A stretch of DNA of 64,000 bases from the NCBI GenBank assembly GCA_024643325.1, contig JAHEND010000034.1, forward strand, positions 1-64,000. Reading direction: 5' to 3'. The notes under the pieces were generated by a model. The model had not been told where the DNA came from. It saw only the letters and a list, made by a program, of their open reading frames with translations, and did no database searches. The DNA comes from Sediminicola sp. GTDB taxonomy: Bacteria > Bacteroidota > Bacteroidia > Flavobacteriales > Flavobacteriaceae. Shown piece after piece: positions 8,937 to 18,634 of this stretch. Made by a program: the position numbers and the translations under genes. Positions within the stretch are counted from its first letter, which is position 1; each line of letters starts with the position of its first letter.

Positions 8937-10232
8937 CTATTTACTAAACTGAGCCAAATATTTTTGGAAAGTCTCTTTCCAAATATGGGCTTTTTCTCCT
9001 CCCAACAATTCATTAGAGAAAACTACGTTAAAGTGAGCCCCCACCTCTTTTGTTGCCTGATACAAGGGAGTCATGATTTTTAAGGCATCTAAAGTACTTT
9101 TCTCCTTTAATAAGGCGTAATCATGCACAGCAAAGGGGTGTACTTTAATGGGCAATTGAACCTCAAGGTAAATGTCATAAAAGAAAAATGGGCTGGCAGT
9201 ACCAGCTCTAAACCCAAGCTCATGAGTGTAACCCATAGAATAGTCGTTATGAATTTCAGCGTCTACCAAGTCCCTGTAAGAAACCGGTATATCTACCCTA
9301 TTATATCGCATTCTTGAAGCCTTTATAGGTCTGTTGACTACATTGGCCAAATGCTTCTGCTCATCCATTAAAACTTTAGGTGCGCCAAAAGATGCGTATG
9401 ACGCCGCCAAAGCTACTTCAAAATGGTCTGCTACAGATTTTATAAGGGCTTTAAAAGCATTGTTATAAGGAGACACATTTTTGTCATAAGTCCCATATTC
9501 TGCAAATTGAAAAAAGAAAATGGCCTTAGCTTTATACTGTCTTAAAAGAATCCCTAAAAAATCAAAATTATCATAGGGGTCTTTTTTAAAGCGCAGCCAC
9601 ACCCCTATCCTAGTGAGAAGCCTTGTAAATTTTAGGCCCGACAAATCCACAAAAAAACCAGATATTCCTCTGATAAGGCCACGGTATGCAAATGCGTGAG
9701 AGCTAGTCACATCTATTAATGGGGTAAAGCAATATGTCCTTTTAGACCTTATAAGATCAGGGAATTTTTCTTGAATGGCATTAAAAAAAAGCCCTGCCCA
9801 TTGGTCCACCACTGGTAGGGTTAAAAACTCGTTCACATAACCCACACTTTCTTTTGGGGGAAAGCGCCCATGAATGTCCTTCACATGAGGTAAATACTCC
9901 TCGTAACGAGATAGCATATAGAAACTGGCGGCAAAAATATCAAAAGGGATACTACTCTTGTCCCCCACAGGAAAAAAACAGGGTACCCCATTCCAATCAC
10001 TCACTTTAATAGAATGATCATTGATACCTTGCTCAAAGAGAAGCGAATGAGATCTAATAAAAAACTCATTCTGTAGGGCTTGTTTGGTGTAGGTTAATTT
10101 TGGTCCCTCATGTTTTATAAAGTCCGACACTTCAGTGGTAAAAGCAACTTCTATCCCTAACAATCGCTTACATATATGGTTGGCAATATAAGTAAGTCTC
10201 GGGGTGATTTTATACGTGTATATCAGGAGCAT
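8937..10232 (-). CDS. Polysaccharide deacetylase-like protein with DUF7033
   Basis: This 431-residue protein belongs to a Bacteroidota group with an N-terminal DUF7033-type region (about residues 1-150, including the R-Y-E-E-Y-L-P segment) followed by a NodB/polysaccharide-deacetylase-like barrel. The segment T-P-L-I-D-V-T-S-S-H-A-F near residue 172 resembles the first barrel strand carrying the metal-binding Asp, but the canonical H-x-x-x-H motif is not obvious to me, so catalytic activity is uncertain. Family members are thought to act on cell-wall or exported polysaccharide. No signal peptide is seen. It lies 68 bases downstream of radC on the same strand; a cotranscript is possible. Confidence 0.7.
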   Translation of the reverse strand: MLLIYTYKITPRLTYIANHICKRLLGIEVAFTTEVSDFIKHEGPKLTYTKQALQNEFFIRSHSLLFEQGINDHSIKVSDWNGVPCFFPVGDKSSIPFDIFAASFYMLSRYEEYLPHVKDIHGRFPPKESVGYVNEFLTLPVVDQWAGLFFNAIQEKFPDLIRSKRTYCFTPLIDVTSSHAFAYRGLIRGISGFFVDLSGLKFTRLLTRIGVWLRFKKDPYDNFDFLGILLRQYKAKAIFFFQFAEYGTYDKNVSPYNNAFKALIKSVADHFEVALAASYASFGAPKVLMDEQKHLANVVNRPIKASRMRYNRVDIPVSYRDLVDAEIHNDYSMGYTHELGFRAGTASPFFFYDIYLEVQLPIKVHPFAVHDYALLKEKSTLDALKIMTPLYQATKEVGAHFNVVFSNELLGGEKAHIWKETFQKYLAQFSK

Positions 10233-10300
10233 CTAAAAGAGAATATGATTCAAAAAACACATAACCAAAGGAGCGTTAATCTAGGTTTAAAATTAAACAA

Positions 10301-10996
10301 TTATAGCAATTGCTGGTCTGCAAAACTAAAGTATTCATTTTTACCTACAATAATATGGTCCAATAACAGCATATTTAACAACTTAGCCGCGTCTTTTAAT
10401 TTAAGTGTTAAAGTCTTATCAGCAGCAGAAGGCGTCAGATTTCCTGTGGGGTGGTTGTGGGCCACTATCATGGCGGTAGCTCCCCATTTTAAGGCTTGTT
10501 GCAACACCAATCTAATATCTACAACCGTAGCCGTAAACCCACCTTTACCCAGTAAAGACCGTTCTAAAACTACATGGGCATTGTCCAAATAAAGCACCCA
10601 AAATTCCTCAGGAGCCAATCCAATGAGTACTGGTTTTAATACTGAAAAAGCCGCTGCACTTGAAGAAAGCGACAAGGGTTTTGAAGGGATAAGAGGTAAC
10701 AATCGGTACCCCAAATCCAAGGAAGCCTTAATTTTTACAGCTTTTACCTTCCCCACACCTTTAAAATCCATTAAATTTTCTACCGATAATTCAAAAAGTT
10801 TTTGAAGGTCATTACCAGAGCGAATTAAAAGGCTTTTGGCCAAAGAAAGGGCAGATTGCCCCACAGATCCATTACCAAGAACAATCGCTAATAGTTCTGC
10901 ATCTGTCAATTTTTGCCCTCCCAAACGGAGGTACTTTTCTCTGGGCTGGTCTTCAACAGACCAAGACTTCATACTCGTGTTTTTAGCATAAACCAT
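10301..10996 (-). CDS. radC: RadC family JAB/MPN-domain protein
   Basis: The 231-residue protein has the RadC layout: an N-terminal helix-hairpin-helix region (D-A-E-L-L-A-I-V-L-G-N-G ... F-K-G-V-G-K-V-K-A) and a C-terminal JAMM metalloprotease-like domain with the metal motif H-N-H-P-T-G-N-L-T-P-S-A-A-D. Despite the name, a role in DNA repair is not established for the family. The start is uncertain: the first ATG adds eight residues before M-K-S-W-S-V-E-D-Q-P-R-E-K, and the ATG whose first base is at 10972 would also give a normal N-terminus. Confidence 0.9.
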   Translation of the reverse strand: MVYAKNTSMKSWSVEDQPREKYLRLGGQKLTDAELLAIVLGNGSVGQSALSLAKSLLIRSGNDLQKLFELSVENLMDFKGVGKVKAVKIKASLDLGYRLLPLIPSKPLSLSSSAAAFSVLKPVLIGLAPEEFWVLYLDNAHVVLERSLLGKGGFTATVVDIRLVLQQALKWGATAMIVAHNHPTGNLTPSAADKTLTLKLKDAAKLLNMLLLDHIIVGKNEYFSFADQQLL

Positions 10997-11097
10997 AAAT
11001 AAAGATAACCAGTATGGTAAAAAAAGGAGCGTAAACCAGATAAACTACACATAAATTAGATTATCGGTCAAAAAAACTTACTTAAAAACAAAAAAAC

Positions 11098-12453
11098 TTA
11101 TGAGATCCTTTGGGCTAAAGCTTTAAAATCTGTACCACCATAATTACCAGAACTCATGAATAACAGCACTGTTCCTTCTAGAGGTAAATCTCTTAAAAAA
11201 ACAGCCAAACCTTCTGTTGTAGTTTCTATTTGAAGTGCATTAGCATTAAAGGCTTTTTTAATTACCTCAGCAGAGATCGGGTCCCGATCTTTAATGGCTA
11301 ATACGGCTGGCTCGTAGAAAACCATACCGACATCGGCCTTGGCCAAAGCATTTTTATATTCCTTGAGAAAAGAAGCGTCTAAGCTGCTATAAGTATGTAA
11401 TTCAAGTACCACAACCAACTTTCTATCTGGATACTGCTCCTTAACCGCTGCAGTAGTGGCCTTTACCTTACTGGGGGCATGAGCAAAATCTTTATAAATA
11501 GCTGTTTGATTGTTCTTAGCGACCAATTCTAATCGTTTAGAAGCCCCTTTAAAACTACTAATGGCCTCGTAGAAATCTAGGGCATCTATCCCCATATGCT
11601 GGCATACCCACTTGGCGCCTGCCAGATTATTAAGGTTGTGCTTTCCGAAAATTTCTAATGGCAAAGGACCCTCCTCTGTTTCCAGATAAGTCACGCCATT
11701 ATCTATAAAAGATTCTGGAGTGCTGTAAGCAATTTTACGAATGGTGTTGGTGGCTTTTTCAACCATTTCGTGAAGCAGCGCGTCTTCTTGATTGTAGCTC
11801 AGACTGCCTCCCGCTACAATACTGTCAATAAAGGATTCGAAGGGCGCGCAATAGGATTCAAAAGTGGGAAACACATTAATATGGTCCCAGGCAATACCAC
11901 TCAACAACGCAATATGTGGCTTGTAATGTAAAAACTTAGATTGAGGGTCTATGGGAGAGGAGAGGTATTCGTCCCCCTCTAATAACATAAAATCGTTCTG
12001 TTCAGTGAGGTGAACCATCTTGTCAAAGCCGTCTAATTGCGCTCCCACCATAAAGTCTATGTCTTTTTCATGGTAATGCATAACATGAAGAATCATAGAA
12101 GTAATGGTTGTTTTTCCATGACTTCCCCCTATGACCACGCGTGTTTTATGTTTTGAATGCTCGTATAAAAATTCAGGGTAAGAATACACTTTTAAACCCA
12201 ATTCTTGGGCTTTGGCAAGCTCAGGATTCCCTGATTTCGCATGCATCCCTAAAATAATTACGTCTATATCCGAGTGAATATTTTCAGGCTGCCAACCCAT
12301 TTTTAAGGGAAGTAAGCCAACGGCTTCTAAACGGCTTTTAGAAGGTTCAAAAATGACATCGTCACTGCCGCTAATCCCATGACCCGCTTCGTGTAATGCC
12401 AGTGCTAAATTATGCATGGCACTTCCTCCAATGGCTATAAAATGTATTCTCAT
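11098..12453 (-). CDS. mpl: UDP-MurNAc:tripeptide ligase, murein recycling
   Basis: The 451-residue protein is a Mur ligase of the Mpl type, which joins the recycled tripeptide L-Ala-gamma-D-Glu-meso-DAP to UDP-N-acetylmuramate. The N-terminal Rossmann domain starts I-H-F-I-A-I-G-G-S-A-M-H-N-L-A, the exact Mpl form of the Mur ligase start (MurC has G-I-G-G-x-G-M-x-G-I-A). The ATP loop is G-G-S-H-G-K-T-T-I-T-S near residue 108, and the central H-x-x-x-x and C-terminal V-V-L-E-L-H-T-Y-S-S-L segments fit. The start is 4 bases after the obgE stop, so the genes are cotranscribed. Confidence 0.9.
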   Translation of the reverse strand: MRIHFIAIGGSAMHNLALALHEAGHGISGSDDVIFEPSKSRLEAVGLLPLKMGWQPENIHSDIDVIILGMHAKSGNPELAKAQELGLKVYSYPEFLYEHSKHKTRVVIGGSHGKTTITSMILHVMHYHEKDIDFMVGAQLDGFDKMVHLTEQNDFMLLEGDEYLSSPIDPQSKFLHYKPHIALLSGIAWDHINVFPTFESYCAPFESFIDSIVAGGSLSYNQEDALLHEMVEKATNTIRKIAYSTPESFIDNGVTYLETEEGPLPLEIFGKHNLNNLAGAKWVCQHMGIDALDFYEAISSFKGASKRLELVAKNNQTAIYKDFAHAPSKVKATTAAVKEQYPDRKLVVVLELHTYSSLDASFLKEYKNALAKADVGMVFYEPAVLAIKDRDPISAEVIKKAFNANALQIETTTEGLAVFLRDLPLEGTVLLFMSSGNYGGTDFKALAQRIS

Positions 12454-12457
12454 AGTG

Positions 12458-13486
12458 TTATTTTCCAGAACCCATAGATTCCTTTTGATCGTGTATCATT
12501 TCCCAAAGAGTGTCTTTGAGCGGCATAATGCCTTTTTGCGCCACTGCAGAGAAGAATAAAAATGGGGTATTTCCCAATACGGGTTTTAGTAAACCTGAAA
12601 TTTCCGCTTCTAATTCCTCATCCAACATATCACTCTTAGAGATAGCGACCAAACGGTCTTTATCTAGCAATTCGGGATTGTATCTTCTCAGCTCATCTAA
12701 TAAAACGCCGTACTCTTTTACAATATCATCACTATCTGCAGGGATTAAAAATAGAAGAGTCGCATTGCGCTCTATATGCCTTAAAAAGTAGTGTCCCAGA
12801 CCTTTACCTTCCGCTGCTCCTTCAATAATTCCAGGAATATCTGCCATGACAAAACTCTTAAAATCTCTATACTCCACAATTCCTAAATTGGGTTTTAGAG
12901 TGGTAAATGCATAAGAGGCTATTTTTGGTTTGGCAGAGGTAATCACAGAGAGCAGGGTAGATTTTCCTGCATTGGGAAAACCAACCAATCCAACGTCTGC
13001 CAACACTTTTAATTCAAGGGTAAAAGACCCTTCTTTTCCTGGGATTCCAGGCTGTGCGTATCTGGGTGTTTGATTCGTAGAAGACCTGAAGTGCCAGTTC
13101 CCTAGACCCCCTTTTCCTCCTTCTAGAAGTACAATTTCTTGGTCGTGCTCAGTCACTTCATACAAAGGCTCCTGGGTTTCTCCATCTTTAACAACAGTTC
13201 CCAAAGGCACCTCTAAATAAACGTCATTTCCATCCGTACCAAAACTCCTGTTTTTGCTACCATGGCCTCCATGCTCCGCACTAAAGTGTTTTTTGAATTT
13301 ATAATGAACCAGTGTCCAAAGGTGCTTATTGCCCTTTAATATAATGTGTCCCCCTCTTCCTCCATCGCCACCATCGGGTCCTCCCTTGGTGATGAATTTC
13401 TCCCTGTGTAAATGTATAGATCCCTTTCCTCCATTTCCTGAGGTTAAAAAAACCTTTACATAATCTACGAAATTTCCTTCTGTCAT
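12458..13486 (-). CDS. obgE: Obg-family GTPase, ribosome assembly
   Basis: The 342-residue GTPase binds the large ribosomal subunit and couples its maturation to nucleotide levels. Residues 1-160 form the glycine-rich Obg fold ([14 protein letters not shown] and [12 protein letters not shown]). The G domain has P-loop G-F-P-N-A-G-K-S-T near 168, the switch segment [17 protein letters not shown] and S-K-S-D. The variable C-terminal extension of longer Obg proteins is absent, as is usual in Bacteroidota. It sits between adk and mpl on one strand. Confidence 0.96.
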   Translation of the reverse strand: MTEGNFVDYVKVFLTSGNGGKGSIHLHREKFITKGGPDGGDGGRGGHIILKGNKHLWTLVHYKFKKHFSAEHGGHGSKNRSFGTDGNDVYLEVPLGTVVKDGETQEPLYEVTEHDQEIVLLEGGKGGLGNWHFRSSTNQTPRYAQPGIPGKEGSFTLELKVLADVGLVGFPNAGKSTLLSVITSAKPKIASYAFTTLKPNLGIVEYRDFKSFVMADIPGIIEGAAEGKGLGHYFLRHIERNATLLFLIPADSDDIVKEYGVLLDELRRYNPELLDKDRLVAISKSDMLDEELEAEISGLLKPVLGNTPFLFFSAVAQKGIMPLKDTLWEMIHDQKESMGSGK

Positions 13487-13519
13487 GGGGTAATGATTAA
13501 ATAATTTGTGGGGTAATTT

Positions 13520-13534
13520 GGCCTATTCTAGGCC
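13520..13534 (-). other. Short hairpin between adk and obgE
   Basis: GGCCTA, a TTC spacer and TAGGCC form a perfect 6-base inverted repeat in the 72-base gap between adk and obgE. No T tract follows on the minus strand, so it is more likely a weak pause or processing hairpin than a terminator. Confidence 0.3.
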
Positions 13535-13558
13535 GATGCTTTAAACAGTACTTTTCTA

Positions 13559-14134
13559 TTATAAACCACTAATAATAGCAGAAATTCTCTTTGTTATTTC
13601 TGAAATTTCTCCAATGCCGTTCACCGCATAAAACTTATTTTGGGCCTTATAAAAAGCTTCTAAAGGCGCTGTTTTAAGGTTGTATTCCTGAAATCTATTT
13701 CTAATTTTTGTTTCGTCCTGATCGTCCGGTCTTCCACTTTCTTTACCTCGTTCTAACAGTCTAGCGGTTAAAACGTCCTCGTCTGCTTCCAAGGCTATAG
13801 TAGCTGAAATTTCCATTGACTTAGACTTTAAAAAAGCATCCAAGGCTTCTGCTTGGGCGGTTGTTCTTGGAAATCCATCAAAGATAAATCCTGCAGCTGC
13901 TTGGTTTTCATTCACCTCTGCCTCCAACATTTGTATGGTCACAGAATCTGGAACCAAATCTCCTTTATCCATATAAGACTTGGCCAATTGACCTAAAGAA
14001 GTATTTTGAGAAATGTTAGCTCTAAAAACATCTCCAGTGGAAATATGCTTTAATTGGTAGGTTTCTTTTAAAAAGGCCGCTTGGGTTCCTTTTCCTGCGC
14101 CTGGTTTCCCAAACAAGACAAGGTTGGTTTTCAT
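13559..14134 (-). CDS. adk: Adenylate kinase, short-LID form
   Basis: Adenylate kinase interconverts ATP+AMP and 2 ADP. The 191-residue protein has P-loop G-K-P-G-A-G-K-G-T at 9-17, the AMP-binding T-G-D-V-F-R and G-F-P-R-T motifs, and R-G-K-E-S-G-R-P-D-D. The LID is the short version without the zinc-binding cysteines, which explains the small size. It is divergent from purK, with 134 bases between them holding -7 boxes in both directions. The gene order adk-obgE next to purK/purE puts purine synthesis beside adenylate balance. Confidence 0.95.
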   Translation of the reverse strand: MKTNLVLFGKPGAGKGTQAAFLKETYQLKHISTGDVFRANISQNTSLGQLAKSYMDKGDLVPDSVTIQMLEAEVNENQAAAGFIFDGFPRTTAQAEALDAFLKSKSMEISATIALEADEDVLTARLLERGKESGRPDDQDETKIRNRFQEYNLKTAPLEAFYKAQNKFYAVNGIGEISEITKRISAIISGL

Positions 14135-14161
14135 GGGGTTTTATTTAGTTAATTAAAGGCA

Positions 14162-14169
14162 CAAAGATA
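14162..14169 (-). promoter_or_regulatory. -7 box for adk
   Basis: The minus strand reads TATCTTTG, an exact TAnnTTTG match, ending 27 bases before the adk start codon. A TTG -33 element at 17-23 bases is not present, so the call rests on the -7 element alone. Confidence 0.45.
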
Positions 14170-14224
14170 GTGTTTTGATTTCGCTTTTTTAAAAGGACAG
14201 ACCGGCTTTATAATAATTATCTCG

Positions 14225-14232
14225 TATTTTTG
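14225..14232 (+). promoter_or_regulatory. -7 box for purK
   Basis: TATTTTTG matches TAnnTTTG exactly and lies 36 bases before the purK ATG, giving a leader of about 30 bases. No TTG at the right distance upstream. Confidence 0.45.
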
Positions 14233-14268
14233 TAGCACAAGCACAAAATAACCCTAAGGGCCTTATTA

Positions 14269-15432
14269 ATGAGTACAAACTATTTTTCTTCTAATTTCAC
14301 TCTCGGCATTCTCGGTGGCGGACAACTAGGCAAAATGCTTTTGCAGGAAACCAGAAAATGGGACATTCAAACAAAAGTATTAGATCCCTCTAAAGACGCT
14401 CCGTCTAGATTGGCTTGCAACCATTTTGAGCAAGGAGATTTAATGGATTATGAGACTGTTTTTAATTTTGGAAAAACCGTAGACCTACTCACCATAGAAA
14501 TTGAAAATGTAAATATTGATGCCCTAGAGGCGCTTGAAAAAGACGGAATCACTGTGTATCCCTCCTCAGATAGTCTTAGAAGTATTGCCAACAAGGGCAC
14601 CCAAAAACTGTTTTACACAGACCATCAGATACCAACGGCACCTTTCAACAGGTTTGCCTATAGCTCAGAAATTGAGGACAGTATTGCTCATGGGGGACTG
14701 TCTTTCCCTTTTGTATGGAAGTCTGCTCAATTTGGTTATGATGGTCAGGGCGTAAAAGTCGTGAGACAAGCTTCGGATTTAAAAGGACTCCCCAACGTAG
14801 CTTGCATTACAGAAAATCTCATTGCATTCGAAAAAGAATTGGCAGTAATTGTCTGTAGAAACCCTAGTGGAGAAAGTGTGCACTATCCTGTTGTTGAGAT
14901 GGAATTTCACCCTGAGGCCAATCAGGTAGAATACGTTTTGTGTCCTGCAAGAATCACAGATCACTTGGCCGAAAAAGCGATAGAGGTGGCCTTAAAAACT
15001 TCTGAAGCTTATGGCCATGTTGGGCTCTTAGCGGTGGAAATGTTTTTGACAAAAGAAGGCGATATTTTGGTGAACGAAGTTGCCCCTAGACCGCACAATT
15101 CAGGGCACTACTCTATTGAAGGGAGTTACACAAACCAATATGAACAACACCTCAGGGCCATACTGGACCTTCCTTTAGGAAACACCGCTAGTAAAGTAGC
15201 TGCTGTAATGGTCAATCTCGTAGGCGCAGAGGGACACACTGGTGCTGTGGTGTATGAAAATATGAAACACATTTTAAGCCTTGACGGAGTAACACCACAT
15301 ATTTACGGAAAAAAAGAAACCCGGCCCTTCAGAAAAATGGGGCATGTAACTATAGTGCACCCAGATATGCAAACCGCAAGAGAGATGGCAGAAACCGTTA
15401 AAAAAAGTATTGCCGTAATTAGTAAGAAATAA
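14269..15432 (+). CDS. purK: N5-carboxyaminoimidazole ribonucleotide synthase
   Basis: PurK uses ATP and bicarbonate to convert AIR to N5-CAIR in purine synthesis; PurE, encoded 93 bases downstream, then isomerises the product. The 387-residue protein begins with the PurK signature L-G-I-L-G-G-G-Q-L-G-K-M-L and has an ATP-grasp core (V-W-K-S-A-Q-F-G-Y-D-G-Q-G, V-N-E-V-A-P-R-P-H-N-S-G-H-Y-S-I-E). Length is typical. A slightly later Met is not available, and this ATG gives the normal N-terminus. Confidence 0.95.
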   Translation: MSTNYFSSNFTLGILGGGQLGKMLLQETRKWDIQTKVLDPSKDAPSRLACNHFEQGDLMDYETVFNFGKTVDLLTIEIENVNIDALEALEKDGITVYPSSDSLRSIANKGTQKLFYTDHQIPTAPFNRFAYSSEIEDSIAHGGLSFPFVWKSAQFGYDGQGVKVVRQASDLKGLPNVACITENLIAFEKELAVIVCRNPSGESVHYPVVEMEFHPEANQVEYVLCPARITDHLAEKAIEVALKTSEAYGHVGLLAVEMFLTKEGDILVNEVAPRPHNSGHYSIEGSYTNQYEQHLRAILDLPLGNTASKVAAVMVNLVGAEGHTGAVVYENMKHILSLDGVTPHIYGKKETRPFRKMGHVTIVHPDMQTAREMAETVKKSIAVISKK

Positions 15433-15525
15433 TTTGTATGCAGAGAATAATCATCCAATATTTAAAATAGTAAAGAGTATTCACCTCAGCAACAACAGTC
15501 TAAAAATAGTCTTAAATAATAATAC

Positions 15526-16011
15526 ATGAAAAAAGTAGCCGTAGTTATGGGAAGTACCAGCGACCTTCCTGTTATGCAAGAAGCCATAGACTTTTTAAAA
15601 TCCTTTAATATAACCGTGATGGTAGACATAGTTTCTGCCCACAGGACCCCTGAAAAACTATTTAGTTTTAGTAAAAATGCTCACCTAGAGGGTATTGGCG
15701 TTATTATAGCGGGTGCGGGTGGTGCGGCACATTTACCAGGGATGGTAGCTTCATTGTCGCCATTACCTGTCATAGGCGTACCCATTAAAAGCAGTAATTC
15801 TATAGACGGTTGGGATTCTGTACTGTCTATATTGCAAATGCCGGGCGGGGTGCCTGTTGGCACTGTGGCACTGAATGGTGCCAAGAATGCGGGCATTCTC
15901 GCCGCCCAAATACTCGGGAGCAGTGATCCTGCAATTCTGGACAAAATGATTGCTTATAAGGAAGCTCTTAAAGAAAAAGTGATCGAAGGCGCAAAATCAG
16001 TTCAGTCATAA
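15526..16011 (+). CDS. purE: N5-CAIR mutase
   Basis: The 161-residue class I PurE converts N5-CAIR to CAIR. The key motifs are V-V-M-G-S-T-S-D-L-P-V-M at the N-terminus, V-S-A-H-R-T-P-E-K with the catalytic His, and the glycine-rich G-A-G-G-A-A-H-L-P-G-M. It follows purK with a 93-base gap and no terminator, so the two are likely cotranscribed. The last 15 bases of the gene, including the stop, are repeated 35 bases further on. Confidence 0.95.
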   Translation: MKKVAVVMGSTSDLPVMQEAIDFLKSFNITVMVDIVSAHRTPEKLFSFSKNAHLEGIGVIIAGAGGAAHLPGMVASLSPLPVIGVPIKSSNSIDGWDSVLSILQMPGGVPVGTVALNGAKNAGILAAQILGSSDPAILDKMIAYKEALKEKVIEGAKSVQS

Positions 16012-16047
16012 AAAGTAGCGAATGCACTAAAACAGTTCAGTCATAAA
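15998..16047. repeat. 15-base direct repeat at the purE stop
   Basis: CAGTTCAGTCATAAA occurs at 15998-16012, spanning the purE stop, and again at 16033-16047. The 35-base offset is not a multiple of three. It looks like a small local duplication; no role is apparent. Confidence 0.6.
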
Positions 16048-16101
16048 GAGCAAGCTGCTCCTGCTTAAAACTGAATATTCATACAAAACACCTGTCAGCC
16101 C

Positions 16102-18138
16102 ATGTCTAAAAATCCTTTATTAGTCCCATTTGAAACGCCTCCATTTCATTTGATCAAAAACGAGCATTACAAACCAGCATTTGAGACCGCTATAAGTCTC
16201 GCTAAAGAAGAGATTGCTGCTGTAAAGGAGCAATCAGAAGCCCCTACTTTTGAAAATACTGTAGCAGCCCTAGATTATGCAGGACAGACATTGGGACATA
16301 TTTCAAGCATATTTTTTAACCTCAATTCAGCAGAAACCTCACCCGAAATGCAACAAATTGCACAAGAAGTGTCTCCACTTCTCACTGCTTTTAGCAATGA
16401 CCTGAGTTTAGATCCTGAATTATTCAAAAGGGTAAAATCAGTTTACGAACAGAAGGACAGTCTATCCCTAGATACAGAATCTCAAAGATTATTAGACAAA
16501 TCTTATAAATCTTTCGTGAGGAATGGCGCACTACTCAACGAAGCCGAACAACAAACACTCAGAGAAATAGACAAAAACCTCTCTAGACTTCAATTGGAAT
16601 TTGGGGAAAACGTCTTAGCAGACACCCAAGTATTCTCCCATCACATAACAGATGAATTAGAATTAGATGGGCTACCAGACAGTGTCAAAACTGCAGCAGA
16701 GGACTTGGCGAAAAGCAAAGAAAAAGAAGGCTGGCTGTTTACTTTAGATTACCCAAGTTATGTGCCTTTTATGAAATTCTCTACCCAGCGTAGCTTACGT
16801 GAAAAAATGTACAAAGCATTTACCAGTAAAGGATTTCAAAAGAACGAAAACAATAATGAAGCTATTGTTTTAGATATTGTTAGACTCAGACACCAAAGGG
16901 CGCAATTACTAGGATATGAAAACCACGCACAATATGTCTTAGAAGAAAGAATGGCCAAAAGCCCTGCTACAGTATTTGATTTTTCGCAAAACATCTTGGA
17001 CAAAGCCTTACCTGCCGCTAAAGCAGAAATGGAAGCCTTAAAAACTTTTGGAAAAGAGCAACTTGGCTTAAAGCACCTAGAAAAATGGGATGGCTCCTTT
17101 GTAGGAGAAAAACTCAGGCAAGCGACTTTTAATTTTGAAGAAGAAGTACTCAAGCCATACCTACCACTACAAGCTTGTGTGAAGGGCATGTTTGATATTG
17201 CCCACATACTCTACGGTTTAAACTTCAGTGAAGTCAATGACATACCGGTGTACCACAAAGAGGTGTCTACTTATAAGGTTTATGACAATACAGGTGCTTT
17301 TGTGTCCTATTTTTACACAGACTTTCACCCAAGACCAGGAAAAAGAGGGGGCGCATGGATGACCTCCTTTAGGTCCCAGTATAAAAAAGACGGCCAAGAC
17401 TACAGACCACAAATAGCCATAGTGTGTAATTTTAGTTCGCCTACCTCCAAAACACCTGCATTACTCACTTTTCAAGAACTCACTACCCTGTTCCACGAGT
17501 TTGGTCACGCATTACACGGCATGCTGGCCAACACCACTTATCCAAGCCTATCAGGTACCTCTGTATCTTGGGATTTTGTAGAACTACCCAGCCAAATCAT
17601 GGAAAATTGGTGCTATGAAAAAGAAGCCTTATCGCTGTTCGCCAAACACTATAAGGATCAATCATTAATCCCCATGGAATTAGTTCAAAAAATAAAAGAT
17701 CAAGCGACTTTTCTAGAAGGAATGGCTACCTTAAGACAACTGAGTTTTGGTCTCTTAGATATGGCCTGGCACAGCAGTAATCCAGATGAAATAAAAGATG
17801 TTGTAGCTTTTGAAAATGAAGCATTTAAGGGAACTGACCTATACCCTTCCGTAGCAGAAAGCTGTATGAGTACCGCTTTTTCCCATATTTTCCAAGGAGG
17901 CTATGCCGCAGGATACTACAGCTATAAATGGGCAGAAGTACTAGATGCAGACGCCTTTGAAAAATTTAAAGAAGCAGGTATATTTAATTCTAAAGTAGCG
18001 ACAGACTTTAAAGAATTCATTCTTTCAAAAGGAGGCTCAGAAGACCCTATGGTATTGTACAAAAAATTTAGGGGCAGCGAACCCAAACCAGAAGCATTAC
18101 TTAAAAGAGCCGGTTTATTGAATGAAGCAAAGTGCTAG
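16102..18138 (+). CDS. M3-family peptidyl-dipeptidase (Dcp-like)
   Basis: The 678-residue protein is a zinc metallopeptidase of family M3 that degrades short peptides. The zinc site H-E-F-G-H is at residues 465-469, followed by the M3 signature A-L-H-G-M-L and the downstream Glu in S-W-D-F-V-E-L-P-S-Q. The N-terminal helical part (S-A-E-T-S-P-E-M-Q-Q-I-A, V-R-N-G-A-L-L) resembles peptidyl-dipeptidase Dcp more than oligopeptidase A. No signal peptide is present, so it should be cytoplasmic. The gene stands 90 bases after purE on the same strand. Confidence 0.92.
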   Translation: MSKNPLLVPFETPPFHLIKNEHYKPAFETAISLAKEEIAAVKEQSEAPTFENTVAALDYAGQTLGHISSIFFNLNSAETSPEMQQIAQEVSPLLTAFSNDLSLDPELFKRVKSVYEQKDSLSLDTESQRLLDKSYKSFVRNGALLNEAEQQTLREIDKNLSRLQLEFGENVLADTQVFSHHITDELELDGLPDSVKTAAEDLAKSKEKEGWLFTLDYPSYVPFMKFSTQRSLREKMYKAFTSKGFQKNENNNEAIVLDIVRLRHQRAQLLGYENHAQYVLEERMAKSPATVFDFSQNILDKALPAAKAEMEALKTFGKEQLGLKHLEKWDGSFVGEKLRQATFNFEEEVLKPYLPLQACVKGMFDIAHILYGLNFSEVNDIPVYHKEVSTYKVYDNTGAFVSYFYTDFHPRPGKRGGAWMTSFRSQYKKDGQDYRPQIAIVCNFSSPTSKTPALLTFQELTTLFHEFGHALHGMLANTTYPSLSGTSVSWDFVELPSQIMENWCYEKEALSLFAKHYKDQSLIPMELVQKIKDQATFLEGMATLRQLSFGLLDMAWHSSNPDEIKDVVAFENEAFKGTDLYPSVAESCMSTAFSHIFQGGYAAGYYSYKWAEVLDADAFEKFKEAGIFNSKVATDFKEFILSKGGSEDPMVLYKKFRGSEPKPEALLKRAGLLNEAKC

Positions 18139-18207
18139 GGTATTTTTGAAGTAAATATCAAGCCTCTAGTATGAAGCTTAAAAGTTATGTTTTTTAAACC
18201 ACCAAAG

Positions 18208-18561
18208 CTACTGCATATCTTCATAGGCTTTGTAGCCGCCTGTAAGATTCACAACTCTTTTAAAACCAAGATTATCTAGCCTAGAAGCGGCCATTTTGGA
18301 ACGCTTACCACTACGACAGTACACATAAATCTTCTTGCGTTTGCTTATGCTGTCAAAAGCCCTATTAAAGTCAGCAGACAACCAATCTATATTCACGGCA
18401 TTAGGCAGGTGACCTCCCTTAAATTCTGCAGGGGTCCGAACGTCTATTAAAAGACTTCTTCTGTTAATTTTAGCCGCCGACGGAGACATTTCCTTGTCGC
18501 TATGTTGTGCAACAACAAAAAAACTACTTAAAAATAACAGACTAAAAAGGACTTTTTTCAT
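18208..18561 (-). CDS. Exported rhodanese-like protein
   Basis: This 117-residue protein has a signal peptide (residues 1-18, ending V-V-A-Q) and a single rhodanese domain. The active-site Cys82 lies in Y-V-Y-C-R-S-G-K-R-S, a six-residue loop typical of sulfurtransferases; the upstream I-D-V-R-T-P-A-E-F-K-G-G-H motif is intact. A periplasmic sulfur-transfer or thiol role is likely, but the donor and acceptor are unknown. It lies downstream of the UbiA-like membrane gene on the same strand with a 73-base gap. Confidence 0.88.
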   Translation of the reverse strand: MKKVLFSLLFLSSFFVVAQHSDKEMSPSAAKINRRSLLIDVRTPAEFKGGHLPNAVNIDWLSADFNRAFDSISKRKKIYVYCRSGKRSKMAASRLDNLGFKRVVNLTGGYKAYEDMQ

Positions 18562-18634
18562 AAATATGAGATTTTTTAAATAGAGGAGTTTTAAATGAGT
18601 CAGCTTTTACCAAAACATTTATTGCTTCCTAAAA

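Noticed and set aside
16040-16080. Terminator after purE
   Set aside because: The short GC-containing repeat near AGCAAGCTGCT has no T tract and only a weak stem.
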